A DNA stretch of 64,000 bases from Arthrobacter liuii. Its GTDB lineage: Bacteria > Actinomycetota > Actinomycetes > Actinomycetales > Micrococcaceae. This document shows, piece by piece, positions 8,968-16,976 of this stretch. A program made the translations under genes and the position numbers. The first letter of the stretch is position 1, and each line of letters starts with the position of its first letter. The stretch lies in contig NZ_BMFW01000001.1 of NCBI RefSeq assembly GCF_014639275.1, positions 362,983 to 426,982 on the forward strand, written 5' to 3'. Below the pieces are notes generated by a model, which worked only from the letters and a program-made list of their open reading frames with translations, did no database searches and had not been told where the DNA came from.

Positions 8968-9486
8968 ATGGCTCCCCTTTACCCTTTCGCCGGCAATTCC
9001 CCGGCCGTCCATGAATCAGCGTTCGTGGCACCGTCAGCCTCGATCGTCGGCAGTGCCGCCCTGGGCCCGGACTCCAGCGCCTTCTACGGCGTCTCCGTCC
9101 GCGCCGACACCGCGGCCATCACCGTGGGTGCCGGCAGCAACCTGCAGGACAACGTGGTGCTGCACGCCGACCCCGGCTTCCCCTGCACGGTGGGGCAACG
9201 GGTCAGCGTGGGGCACGCCGCCGTCGTCCACGGCTGCACGGTGGAGGACGACTGCCTGATCGGCATGGGCGCCACGGTCCTCAACGGCGCCGTGATCGGC
9301 GCCGGCTCGCTGGTGGCGGCCGGCGCCGTGGTGCTGGAAGGAACGGTGGTTCCGCCCCGGTCACTGGTGGCGGGCGTGCCCGCCAAGGTGCGCCGCGAAC
9401 TCACGGATGAAGAGTTCGACGGCGTACGCGCCAACGCGACGCGCTACGTGGAGCTCGCGGCGAAGCATCGCGACTTGCACGGTTAG
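8968..9486 (+). CDS. Gamma carbonic anhydrase family protein
   Basis: A 172-residue left-handed beta-helix protein made of hexapeptide repeats from about residue 20 to 140. The metal-site histidines expected for the gamma class are visible in VVLHADPG and in VGHAAVVHGC (two His). This suggests zinc- or iron-dependent CO2 hydration, although many homologues (YrdA/PaaY type) have untested activity. The C-terminal helix is RRELTDEEFDGVRANATRYVELA. The start is ATG 8968. It overlaps the end of davB tail to tail by four bases. Confidence 0.85.
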   Translation: MAPLYPFAGNSPAVHESAFVAPSASIVGSAALGPDSSAFYGVSVRADTAAITVGAGSNLQDNVVLHADPGFPCTVGQRVSVGHAAVVHGCTVEDDCLIGMGATVLNGAVIGAGSLVAAGAVVLEGTVVPPRSLVAGVPAKVRRELTDEEFDGVRANATRYVELAAKHRDLHG

Positions 9487-11219
9487 TCCAGGCTGATCGG
9501 GCCGAACTCATCGAGCAAGTCGCCCGGACCGGGATTTCCCGGCGCGGAGGCGCCGCCCAGGTGCTTGACCACGCCCCACACGGCGTTGAGCCCGGTGGTG
9601 ACGGCTCCCTCCGCCCAGCCCGCGGTGAAGGAGACGTCGTCGCCGGCCAGGAAGATGCCGCGCTGGGACTCCGGCAGCCTGTCCTGCTTGAAGTGCGTGA
9701 ACAGCCGCTGCTGGTAGCGGTAGTGCCCGGGCAGGTTGGCCTTGAACGCGCCCATGAAGTTGGGATCCGCCTCCCAGGACACGGTGATGGGCTGGCCCAC
9801 GATGTGCCCCGCGATATCCACCCCGGGATAGATCTGCTCAAGCGAGTGAAGCATCAGTTCCACGCGTTCGTCCGCGTCCAGGGCCAGCCACTTAAGGGCG
9901 TCGTCGTTCCAGGTGTAGGACAGCAGGATGACGGCGGGCTGGTCAGGACCGTTGTCCAGCAGGTAGGTGGCGCGGTTCAGCCTGTCGGTGAGGGTCATGG
10001 AAAGGATGTCGTTGCCGGTTTCCGGGTCGATGTCCTTCCAGAACGGCCGGTCCACCATCACGAAGGTCTTGGAGGACTGCATGTAGTGCGAGCGCTCCAT
10101 CGCGGTCCACAGCTCGGCTGGGAACAGCGCCTCCTCCGTGTGGATCCGGGTGGAAAGCAGCCACGACTGGCAGGTGGACACAACGGCGGGGTAGCTGGCC
10201 TCGCGGCCCCAGCGTTCACGGATCCGCAGGTTGCCGTCCTGGTCCCGGCTGATCTTTCCGACGGCCCCCCGGGGCGAGCCGGAGTGGAGCGAGGACAGGG
10301 AGGTGCCGGCTGGCCAGTGCGCCATGTCCGACGGCGCGTGCTGCCAGAGTGCCTCGGGCAGCCGCTGCGCTCCCCCGCGGATGAAGCGGTGCTGGTCGTC
10401 CGCGTCGGTGTAGACCACGCGCAGGATTTCCAGGATGGAGTTGGGGAAGTCGGTGTCCCAGCCGCCCGTTCCGAATCCCACCTGGCCAAACGCCTCCCGG
10501 TGCGCGAACCCTGCCTTCTTGAAGGAGTCGCTGGCGGCGATGAAACCGTAGAAGGTTTGCTCGTCCATGAGCGGGAGCAGTTCGTTCCACAGGTCCTTGA
10601 TCCGGGCCATGTCCCGGGCCTTGATGGCGTCCTGCATTTGCACGAACTTGGCACCGTCGTTGACCGCGGCCTTCCAGGCGTCAGCCACCTCGCGGAAAAA
10701 CAACGGAAGGTCGCCCGGCTTCTCCGCGTAGTGCTTCTTGCCTGCCAGCTCGATCACCGTGCTGGAGGTGGCCTCCGCAAGGGGGTTGGGGAAATCCTGG
10801 GTCTGCAGGCCCAGGAGGTCCACGTAGTGGTAGAAGGCCTTGCCAGACACCGGGAACCGCATTCCCCCGAGGTCCGCCACCACACCGGGCGCCGCCGGGA
10901 AGGCGGCCGTGCGGAGCCGTCCGCCGATCTGGTCTGCCTCATAGACCACAGGCCGCAGCCCGAGTTTCATCAGCTCATAGGCAGTCACCAGCCCGGAGAC
11001 CCCGGCACCGATGACAGCCACTTCCGTGCCGTACAGCTCCGGCGGGACAGACCCCAGACCGTCCGGATGGGCCAGGTAGTGGTCGTAGCTGAACGGGAAG
11101 TCCGGGTTCAGCATGGTGATGGGTGCCGCGTGCCCGTCGGTGCCGCGCCCGGCTGCATCTGCCGGCGGCGTGGAGGTGCTGGAGGGATCGAAGGCAGGCA
11201 GTTCGGTGGCGATGGTCAT
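9483..11219 (-). CDS. davB: L-lysine 2-monooxygenase (flavin amine oxidase family)
   Basis: Decarboxylating FAD monooxygenase turning lysine into 5-aminopentanamide. The 578-residue protein has the Rossmann motif VAVIGAGVSGLVTAYELM near residue 65 and an ADLGGMRFPVSGKAFYHYVD stretch. It also has SKTFVMVDRPFWKD, and a C-terminal FAD-binding FLAGDDVSFTAGWAEGAV. From memory, these and the ending NPGPGDLLDEFGPI follow Pseudomonas putida DavB very closely, more closely than tryptophan 2-monooxygenases. It starts 13 bases after the permease stop, so the two form an operon. The amidase for the next step is encoded at 14537-15415. Confidence 0.88.
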   Translation of the reverse strand: MTIATELPAFDPSSTSTPPADAAGRGTDGHAAPITMLNPDFPFSYDHYLAHPDGLGSVPPELYGTEVAVIGAGVSGLVTAYELMKLGLRPVVYEADQIGGRLRTAAFPAAPGVVADLGGMRFPVSGKAFYHYVDLLGLQTQDFPNPLAEATSSTVIELAGKKHYAEKPGDLPLFFREVADAWKAAVNDGAKFVQMQDAIKARDMARIKDLWNELLPLMDEQTFYGFIAASDSFKKAGFAHREAFGQVGFGTGGWDTDFPNSILEILRVVYTDADDQHRFIRGGAQRLPEALWQHAPSDMAHWPAGTSLSSLHSGSPRGAVGKISRDQDGNLRIRERWGREASYPAVVSTCQSWLLSTRIHTEEALFPAELWTAMERSHYMQSSKTFVMVDRPFWKDIDPETGNDILSMTLTDRLNRATYLLDNGPDQPAVILLSYTWNDDALKWLALDADERVELMLHSLEQIYPGVDIAGHIVGQPITVSWEADPNFMGAFKANLPGHYRYQQRLFTHFKQDRLPESQRGIFLAGDDVSFTAGWAEGAVTTGLNAVWGVVKHLGGASAPGNPGPGDLLDEFGPISLD

Positions 11220-11232
11220 GGTTGTTCTGCTT

Positions 11233-12741
11233 TCACAGTTCCTGGCTGGAGGCCTTGGCGGTCAATTCACGGTAGTCGAGCTCGCTGAGGGCCGCTACCT
11301 TGGAGTTCCGGCGTCCATAGCCGAAGAAGATGGCGATCCCCACGAGCATCCAGCCGCCAAAGACAAGCCACGTATCGGCACCGAGGTTCGCCATCAGGTA
11401 CGCACACATGAGCGTTCCCAGGACGGGAGTGATGGGGTAGAGCGGCACCCGGAAGCTCCGTTTCAGGTCCGGGCGGTTGCGGCGCAGGTAAATGACGGCG
11501 ACGTTGACCAGGGCGAACGCGAACAGGGTGCCGATGCTGGTGGCGTCGGCCAGGGCGCCCAGCGGGACCAGGCCTGCGGTGAGGGCGACGGCGGTGCCCA
11601 CAATGAGGGTGCCGGCGGCCGGGGTGCCGGTGCGGGGAGAGACGCGCCCGAAGACCTTGGGCACCAGGCCGTCCCGGGACATGGACAGGAGGATGCGGGT
11701 CTGGCCGTACAGGACAGTAAGCACGATGCTCGCAATGGCAAGGACAGCACCGACGGAAAAGACCAGGGCGATCCATGGCTGGTTGGTGGTCTCCTCCAGG
11801 ATCTGGACAAGGGCGGCCTCGGTGCCGTCGAACCAGCCCCAGGGCCGGGCGCCGATGGCGGCCACGGCCACCAGGACGTAGATGCCGGTGACGATCACCA
11901 TGGACAGCAGGATGGCGCGGGGAAGGTCGCGCTTGGGGTTCCTGGCCTCTTCGCCTGCAGTGGAAGCGGCGTCAAAGCCGATGTAGGAGAAGAACACCCT
12001 GGAGGCCGCGGCGGAGACACCGGCCGCGCCCATGGGCAGGAGCGGTTGGAAGTTTCCTGCGTTGAAGGCGGTGAAGGCAACGGCGCAAAAGAACAGCAGG
12101 ATGCCTATTTTGATGATGACGATGGCCGTGTTGATCCAGGCGCTCTCCCGGGCACCTCGGACGAGCAGGATCATGGCCAGCACCACGATGGCCACCGCCG
12201 GTATGTTCACCAGTCCGCCGTCACCAGGCGGCTGGGCCACTGAGTCCGGCAGTACCTGTCCGAACACCGCCAGCGTCTCGTTGACGTACTGGCCGGCGCC
12301 CACCGCGACGGCGGCAACGGAGACCGCGTATTCCAGGACAAGGCACCAACCGCAGATCCATGCCATGCCCTCGCCCATGGTGGCGTAGGAGTAGGAGTAG
12401 CTTGAGCCCGCCACCGGGACCAGCCCTGCCATTTCCGCATATGACACCGCCGAGAGCAGTGCGGCCACGCCGGCGATGACGAACGAGATCCAGATGGCCG
12501 GGCCGGCCAGCGGAACCGCTTCGCCGAGGATCACCAGGATCCCCGTCCCCAGGGTGGCACCTACGCTGATCATGGTCAGGTGGAGGACGCCGAAGCTGCG
12601 CACCAGCCCGGTGCCGCCCTCGCCGTGTCCGGCTTCGCTGATCATCTGGCCAATGGGTTTGCGGCGCAGCAGCTGAGCCCGGAGGCCCGGCCGGTCGACG
12701 CTTGGCGCTATGGGTTTTTCGGTGGTCACAGGCACAGTCAC
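11233..12741 (-). CDS. APC-family amino acid permease, probably for lysine
   Basis: A 502-residue integral membrane transporter with about 12 helices. The first helix holds the APC motif SVGATLGTGILVI, and SYAEMAGLVPVAGSSYSYSY follows, as in cationic amino acid transporter (CAT) proteins. I choose GTG 12741 because AAGGGA lies eight bases upstream; the frame extends 26 codons further but that part is not membrane-protein-like. It is operon-linked to davB and divergent from the PucR regulator, which suggests lysine uptake; that substrate is inferred from context. Confidence 0.88.
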   Translation of the reverse strand: MTVPVTTEKPIAPSVDRPGLRAQLLRRKPIGQMISEAGHGEGGTGLVRSFGVLHLTMISVGATLGTGILVILGEAVPLAGPAIWISFVIAGVAALLSAVSYAEMAGLVPVAGSSYSYSYATMGEGMAWICGWCLVLEYAVSVAAVAVGAGQYVNETLAVFGQVLPDSVAQPPGDGGLVNIPAVAIVVLAMILLVRGARESAWINTAIVIIKIGILLFFCAVAFTAFNAGNFQPLLPMGAAGVSAAASRVFFSYIGFDAASTAGEEARNPKRDLPRAILLSMVIVTGIYVLVAVAAIGARPWGWFDGTEAALVQILEETTNQPWIALVFSVGAVLAIASIVLTVLYGQTRILLSMSRDGLVPKVFGRVSPRTGTPAAGTLIVGTAVALTAGLVPLGALADATSIGTLFAFALVNVAVIYLRRNRPDLKRSFRVPLYPITPVLGTLMCAYLMANLGADTWLVFGGWMLVGIAIFFGYGRRNSKVAALSELDYRELTAKASSQEL

Positions 12742-12826
12742 CGTTGACGTCCCTTCAGAGTAGTTGTCGGTTTCCCCTGACCAACACTGGCATGTGAGCC
12801 AACTCTCAACCTGGTGCAAAATGACT

Positions 12827-12924
12827 TATAGTGATCCACCGTGAGACTTTATGCACAAGTGCAGCGCATCCCGCAATCCGGGACCTGCGGCCGCCGGACG
12901 CCCCGGCTGCCGGGAGCCGGGGCG
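12827..12924 (+). promoter_or_regulatory. Promoter and leader hairpin of the PucR regulator gene
   Basis: A TATAGT box at 12827-12832 would start transcription near 12839. The resulting leader holds a perfect 10-bp hairpin (12899-12908 with 12915-12924, six-base loop) that ends 14 bases before the chosen ATG at 12939. The hairpin could limit translation of the regulator. The region also contains the divergent permease promoter, which I could not pinpoint. Confidence 0.45.
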
Positions 12925-12938
12925 CGCGGGACGCAATC

Positions 12939-14540
12939 ATGACGGCTGGGCCCGCTGAGTCCGGACGGCTGAGTTTCGTCACGCTCCAGCAGTTCCTTGA
13001 CCAGCTGCCGCCGTTGCTGAGGATGCTTCACGACGGCGGGAGTGGCGGGCGGCTGCTGCGGTGGGTTGAGCCCAGCGAACTGGAGGACCCCACACCCTAT
13101 CTTCCGGAGGGCGAGTTCCTGCTCACCGCGGGCCTTCCCTTCCTTGGCGACGGCGGCTCCCCCGCCCGTGTGGACGCGTATGTCCAGCGGCTTGTGGGGG
13201 CCAAGGTAGCCGCGCTGGGCTTCGGTATCAGGCCCTATTTTGACGCCGTCCCGGAAGTGGTGCTGGCCGCCTGCCGGCGGCATAACCTCACCTTGTTCGA
13301 GGTGCCCGAGTCGTTGCCGTTCGCGGCGATCGGCCTCCAGTTCTCGCAGCTCCTCGAGACCGACAATGCCAGGGTTTTCCGGCAGCTGGCGGAGGCCAAC
13401 CGGCAACTCATGCGTGCCATCCTCTCCCCCAGGCCGGAGCACGAACTGCTGGCCGCATTGGTCCAGCGCGTGCCCGTGTGGGCGGTGATGGTGGGAGCCG
13501 ACGGCCGGGTCCGGGCCCGCGGCACCAGCGCCGGCGGCAGCACCGCCGTCGACCTTTCCCAGCTGGAACCCATGCTGGAGCGGCTGCTGTCCGGCAGCGG
13601 CCCGCGGGTGGAAATGGACGGCTTTGACCAGCCAGGCTCGGCGCTCGTGGTGGGCCACCCGCTGCGCAGCACCAAGGACGCCAACCTCGGCGCCCTGGTT
13701 CTCGGATCCGACGCTCCGCTGACCCCCGCACAGAACAACGTAGTCCAGACTGCCGTCGGACTGCTCGAGCTGTTGGTGCGGCAGCGCACCAGCGGATCAC
13801 TGGCTCCCAGCCAGCTGGCCACCGCCGTCCTGCTGCACCCCGAGAGCCTGTCCTCGGGCGGCACCAGGCATCTCAACGGGCTCAAGGACCTGATGGCGCA
13901 GAGCCTTTCCTCCACAAGGTCCGCGCCCATGCGGGTGGTCCAGGGCATCAAAGTGGAGGCGCTGGAGTGGCCGGCGGGCGAGAGCCCCGTCAGGGAGCTG
14001 CTGCAGTGGCGGCGCATGTTCGATACGAAGCTGGTGGAGATTACGGACTACGGGTTCGCCGCGGTGACCCGGCTCAAGGTGGATGATGCCCTGCTTGCCG
14101 AGGTGGAGAAGCTCGGGTGGCGCCTGGTGATCGGCGAACCCACCGAGTTCACCAGCCTGCCCGCCGCATACCAGCGCGCCACCTCCCTCCGCAGCCAGGT
14201 CCAGAGAAGCGGACAAAGCGTCCGGGTCGACGAAGTGTCCTGGTCGGTCACCGGGCTGCTCGGCCGTGAGGCCGGGATCCTGCTGGCGGAACGCCTCCTG
14301 CAACCGGTCCTGGTACTCGAACCGGACCGGCGTGATCCGCTGCTGGCCGTCCTCCGCGGCTGGCTGAGCGAGAACGGCAGCTGGGACGCCTCCGCGAAGC
14401 GGCTGGGACTGCACCGGAACAGCGTGCGGCGGCAGATCGGAGTCCTCGGTGACCTGCTCCAGATGGACCTGAACCAGGCCCAGGTGCGGGCGGAGCTATG
14501 GATTGCGCTGCAGTACGCGGACGGGCTGCCGGGCGGCTAG
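12939..14540 (+). CDS. PucR-family transcriptional regulator of the lysine cluster
   Basis: A 533-residue protein with an N-terminal PucR-type ligand domain (about residues 15-140, with YLPEGEFLLTAGLPF), a middle region, and a C-terminal PucR helix-turn-helix (WDASAKRLGLHRNSVRRQIG, about residues 480-500). PucR-type proteins usually activate nitrogen-compound catabolism. It lies divergent from the permease-davB operon and convergent with davA (four-base overlap of the stops), so it probably controls lysine use. The start is ATG 12939. An upstream GTG at 12831 overlaps the -10 box and is unlikely. Confidence 0.87.
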   Translation: MTAGPAESGRLSFVTLQQFLDQLPPLLRMLHDGGSGGRLLRWVEPSELEDPTPYLPEGEFLLTAGLPFLGDGGSPARVDAYVQRLVGAKVAALGFGIRPYFDAVPEVVLAACRRHNLTLFEVPESLPFAAIGLQFSQLLETDNARVFRQLAEANRQLMRAILSPRPEHELLAALVQRVPVWAVMVGADGRVRARGTSAGGSTAVDLSQLEPMLERLLSGSGPRVEMDGFDQPGSALVVGHPLRSTKDANLGALVLGSDAPLTPAQNNVVQTAVGLLELLVRQRTSGSLAPSQLATAVLLHPESLSSGGTRHLNGLKDLMAQSLSSTRSAPMRVVQGIKVEALEWPAGESPVRELLQWRRMFDTKLVEITDYGFAAVTRLKVDDALLAEVEKLGWRLVIGEPTEFTSLPAAYQRATSLRSQVQRSGQSVRVDEVSWSVTGLLGREAGILLAERLLQPVLVLEPDRRDPLLAVLRGWLSENGSWDASAKRLGLHRNSVRRQIGVLGDLLQMDLNQAQVRAELWIALQYADGLPGG

Positions 14541-15415
14541 GCTCCGTCGTTCCCAGCACCCCCACGCAGGCCGGCTTCCCACTCCTGGTACAGCGCAGGC
14601 CGGCGCTCCCGCAGGTACGGCACCTGGTCCCTTGCTGCGTGGACGGCCTCGGCGCCGATTTTGGCGAAGAGCAGCGCCGGGGTGTCCCCTGCTTCGGCGA
14701 GGAGGCCGCCGTCGGGTCCCGCCACCACGCTTCCGCCGCCGAACGTGTAGGCGTCCTCGTTCCCACAGTGGTTGGCGTACGCCACATGCAGCTGGCTTTC
14801 CAACGCCCGGGCACGGATGAGCACCTGCGGCACGGCCTCAAAGCCGGCGGACAAGGCAGTAGGGACCAAGACCAGCTCAGCCCCCCGCGCCGCGGCTGCC
14901 CGGGTGGTTTCGGGGAACTCGATGTCGTAGCAGATCAGCAAGGAGGTGCGGATGCCGCGAAAATCCACGACGGCGGGAGGTTGCGCGGCTGCCTCAAACG
15001 CCTCGCGTTCCTCGCCACCGAAAAGATGCACCTTGGCGTAACTGAGGAGTTCCGCACCCGTGGCATCCACCAGGGTGGCCGAAATGTTCCACCCCGGGCG
15101 ACCGGCGGGCACCGAGCCCGCACCAGTCAACCTGCCGTCCCTGCCCTGCCTGCCCGCTGGGGCCGGCAGGCTGTAGACGAGCCCGATCCTGTTCCGGCGC
15201 GCGATATCGGCCAGCCGTTCACGGATGGCGGGAAGGCGGGCCGGGTCCAGTTCGTTGCGCAGCCTCAGCGGGGCATAGCCCACGGGAAACAGTTCCGGCG
15301 TGAGCAGTATGTCGGCGCCGGCCTGCGCCGCCCGCTGTGCGGCATCATCGAGGGTCCGCAGATTGGCCTCTGCATCCAGGACCACGGCATTCGCCTGCAG
15401 GACGGACAGCAGCAT
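14537..15415 (-). CDS. davA: 5-aminopentanamidase (nitrilase superfamily)
   Basis: Hydrolyses 5-aminopentanamide, the DavB product, to 5-aminovalerate and ammonia. The 292-residue carbon-nitrogen hydrolase shows the catalytic triad: Glu in LLTPELFPVGY, Lys in SYAKVHLFGGEE and Cys in LLICYDIEFPE. The sequence around the triad and the ending YLRERRPALYQEW recall P. putida DavA. The start is ATG 15413-15415; the longer open frame upstream lacks family similarity. The enzymes for the later steps (aminovalerate transaminase and glutarate semialdehyde dehydrogenase) are not in this window. Confidence 0.82.
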   Translation of the reverse strand: MLLSVLQANAVVLDAEANLRTLDDAAQRAAQAGADILLTPELFPVGYAPLRLRNELDPARLPAIRERLADIARRNRIGLVYSLPAPAGRQGRDGRLTGAGSVPAGRPGWNISATLVDATGAELLSYAKVHLFGGEEREAFEAAAQPPAVVDFRGIRTSLLICYDIEFPETTRAAAARGAELVLVPTALSAGFEAVPQVLIRARALESQLHVAYANHCGNEDAYTFGGGSVVAGPDGGLLAEAGDTPALLFAKIGAEAVHAARDQVPYLRERRPALYQEWEAGLRGGAGNDGA

Positions 15416-15606
15416 CCTTACCACCTTCTGTATCCCCGTCCATGTGGGATGGACGGGCAGGACTGTTCCCGCCTTCCAGCCTAGCCAGCCGCAGCGGGAG
15501 CGCGGTGGGTCGTTTGGACCCGCCCGCCCACTCTTTGGGACAGAATGCACGGGATGCCCCGCATGCCCTGCCCCAATTGCTTGTGCGGCCACGCACCGCG
15601 GCCCAT

Positions 15607-15647
15607 GCGTTAACTTCTTGACTACAAGAGCTGCGATGGTGCAATGT
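15607..15647 (+). promoter_or_regulatory. Promoter / candidate ROK operator of the ROK regulator gene
   Basis: TTGACT at 15618-15623 and CAATGT at 15642-15647 are spaced by 18 bases. The transcript would start at or next to the ATG at 15655, so the message is probably leaderless. The block TGCGTTAA, CTTGAC, ACAA, AGCTG, GAT around the -35 box recurs almost unchanged before the sugar ABC operon at 16867, which points to one regulator acting on both. Confidence 0.65.
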
Positions 15648-15654
15648 TCATAGC

Positions 15655-16845
15655 ATGTCCGCAACCCCGCGCTCAACGAGGAGCAAGCCCAAGAATCCCG
15701 GCTCGCAGTCCGCCCTGCGGCAGCTGAACCAGCAGCGGATCATCGAGACCCTGATGGGCGGCCCGTCCACCCAGGCGGAGCTCGCCCGGCAAACGGGGCT
15801 GTCCACCGCCACCGTCTCGAACATCGTCAAAATCATGCTCGATTCCGGCCTGGCGTCCACCGAACCCATCACCAGTTCCGGGCGGCGGGCACTGAACGTA
15901 CGGCTGAACAGCAACGGCGCCGTCGCCGTCGGGATCGACTTCGGCCGGCGGCACCTGCGGGTGGTCCTGGCCTCGCTCAGCTACCACGTCATTGCCGAAG
16001 AATCGGTGATGCTCCCCTTGGGCCACCAGGCGGATGAGGGCATCCAGGCGGCGGTGGCGCTGCTGGAGAAACTGTTGTGGGAAAGCGGTGTGGAACGCTC
16101 CTCGGTGGTGGGTGCCGGCGTCGGCATTCCCGGCCCGATAGACCGTCGGACCGGGACCGTTGCCCAAGGCGCCATCCTTCCGGAATGGGTGGGCATCAAC
16201 ATCCTCCAGCACCTTGAGGAAACCTTGAGAATCCCCGTGTTTGTTGACAACGACGCCAACCTCGGCGCCTGGTCGGAGGTGACCTGGGGGCAGCACTCGG
16301 GGGTCAGCAACCTGCTGTTTTTGAAGATTGGCTCGGGCATCGGCGCCGGCCTGATCCTCAACGGAGCCCCCTACTACGGCAACGTGGGGATCACCGGAGA
16401 AATCGGACACGCCACCATCCATGAGCAGGGCCTGGTGTGCCGGTGCGGCAACCGCGGCTGCCTGGAAACCATCGCGTCCACCACCACCATGATTGAACTC
16501 CTCAGCCGCGGGGAGGACCGGCCACTGACGCCCGCTGACATCGTCCGCAAAGCCCTGAACCGGGACTCTGCCACCCTTCGCGTGGTGGACGATGCCGGCC
16601 TGGCGGTTGGCCGTGCGCTGGGCAACGTGGCCAACCTGATCAACCCCGAGGTCATCGTGGTGGGCGGGCCGCTGGCGGGCCTCGGAGACATCCTGCTGGA
16701 CCCCATCCGGAGGGGCCTGATCCGTCACGCAGTTCCGGTTATCGGGGAGACCACCACCCTCACCATGTCCTCGCTGGGCGACCGGGCAGAGGCCCTCGGC
16801 GCCGCCGCTTTGGTCTTCCAGCACGCGGGGATCCGCAAGACGTAG
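15655..16845 (+). CDS. ROK-family transcriptional repressor
   Basis: A 396-residue NagC/XylR-type repressor. The N-terminal winged helix (about residues 20-80) contains TQAELARQTGLSTATVSNIV. The ROK domain follows with a sugar-kinase-like GIDFGRRHLRV motif, the ROK signature around GSGIGAGLILNGAPYYG, and the zinc-type motif CRCGNRGCLE. It lies just upstream of and in line with the sugar ABC operon. The two share a promoter block, so it probably represses itself and the transporter until a sugar ligand binds. Confidence 0.92.
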   Translation: MSATPRSTRSKPKNPGSQSALRQLNQQRIIETLMGGPSTQAELARQTGLSTATVSNIVKIMLDSGLASTEPITSSGRRALNVRLNSNGAVAVGIDFGRRHLRVVLASLSYHVIAEESVMLPLGHQADEGIQAAVALLEKLLWESGVERSSVVGAGVGIPGPIDRRTGTVAQGAILPEWVGINILQHLEETLRIPVFVDNDANLGAWSEVTWGQHSGVSNLLFLKIGSGIGAGLILNGAPYYGNVGITGEIGHATIHEQGLVCRCGNRGCLETIASTTTMIELLSRGEDRPLTPADIVRKALNRDSATLRVVDDAGLAVGRALGNVANLINPEVIVVGGPLAGLGDILLDPIRRGLIRHAVPVIGETTTLTMSSLGDRAEALGAAALVFQHAGIRKT

Positions 16846-16866
16846 ACCATTTCGTTATCCAGCAAT

Positions 16867-16908
16867 TGCGTTAAAGACTTGACGACAATAGCTGTGATCC
16901 AGTTTACT
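16867..16908 (+). promoter_or_regulatory. Promoter / candidate ROK operator of the sugar ABC operon
   Basis: TTGACG at 16879-16884 and TTTACT at 16903-16908 have an 18-base spacer, the same geometry as at the ROK gene. The shared block (TGCGTTAA, CTTGAC, ACAA, AGCTG, GAT) starts at 16867 and overlaps the -35 box. A GGAGGG ribosome site at 16962-16967 precedes the ATG at 16977, leaving a leader of about 60 bases. Confidence 0.65.
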
Positions 16909-16976
16909 TTTGGTTCAGACGGCCCTGCGCTTTGCCGGCCGGACAAAGAAGTCATTGCATTGGAGGGTTAGGGCTC

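Noticed and set aside
9483..11219. Tryptophan 2-monooxygenase (auxin pathway)
   Set aside because: Shares many motifs, but the N-terminal PDFPF stretch and the C-terminal NPGPGD ending match lysine 2-monooxygenase better, and the amidase neighbour is of the nitrilase type as in DavA.
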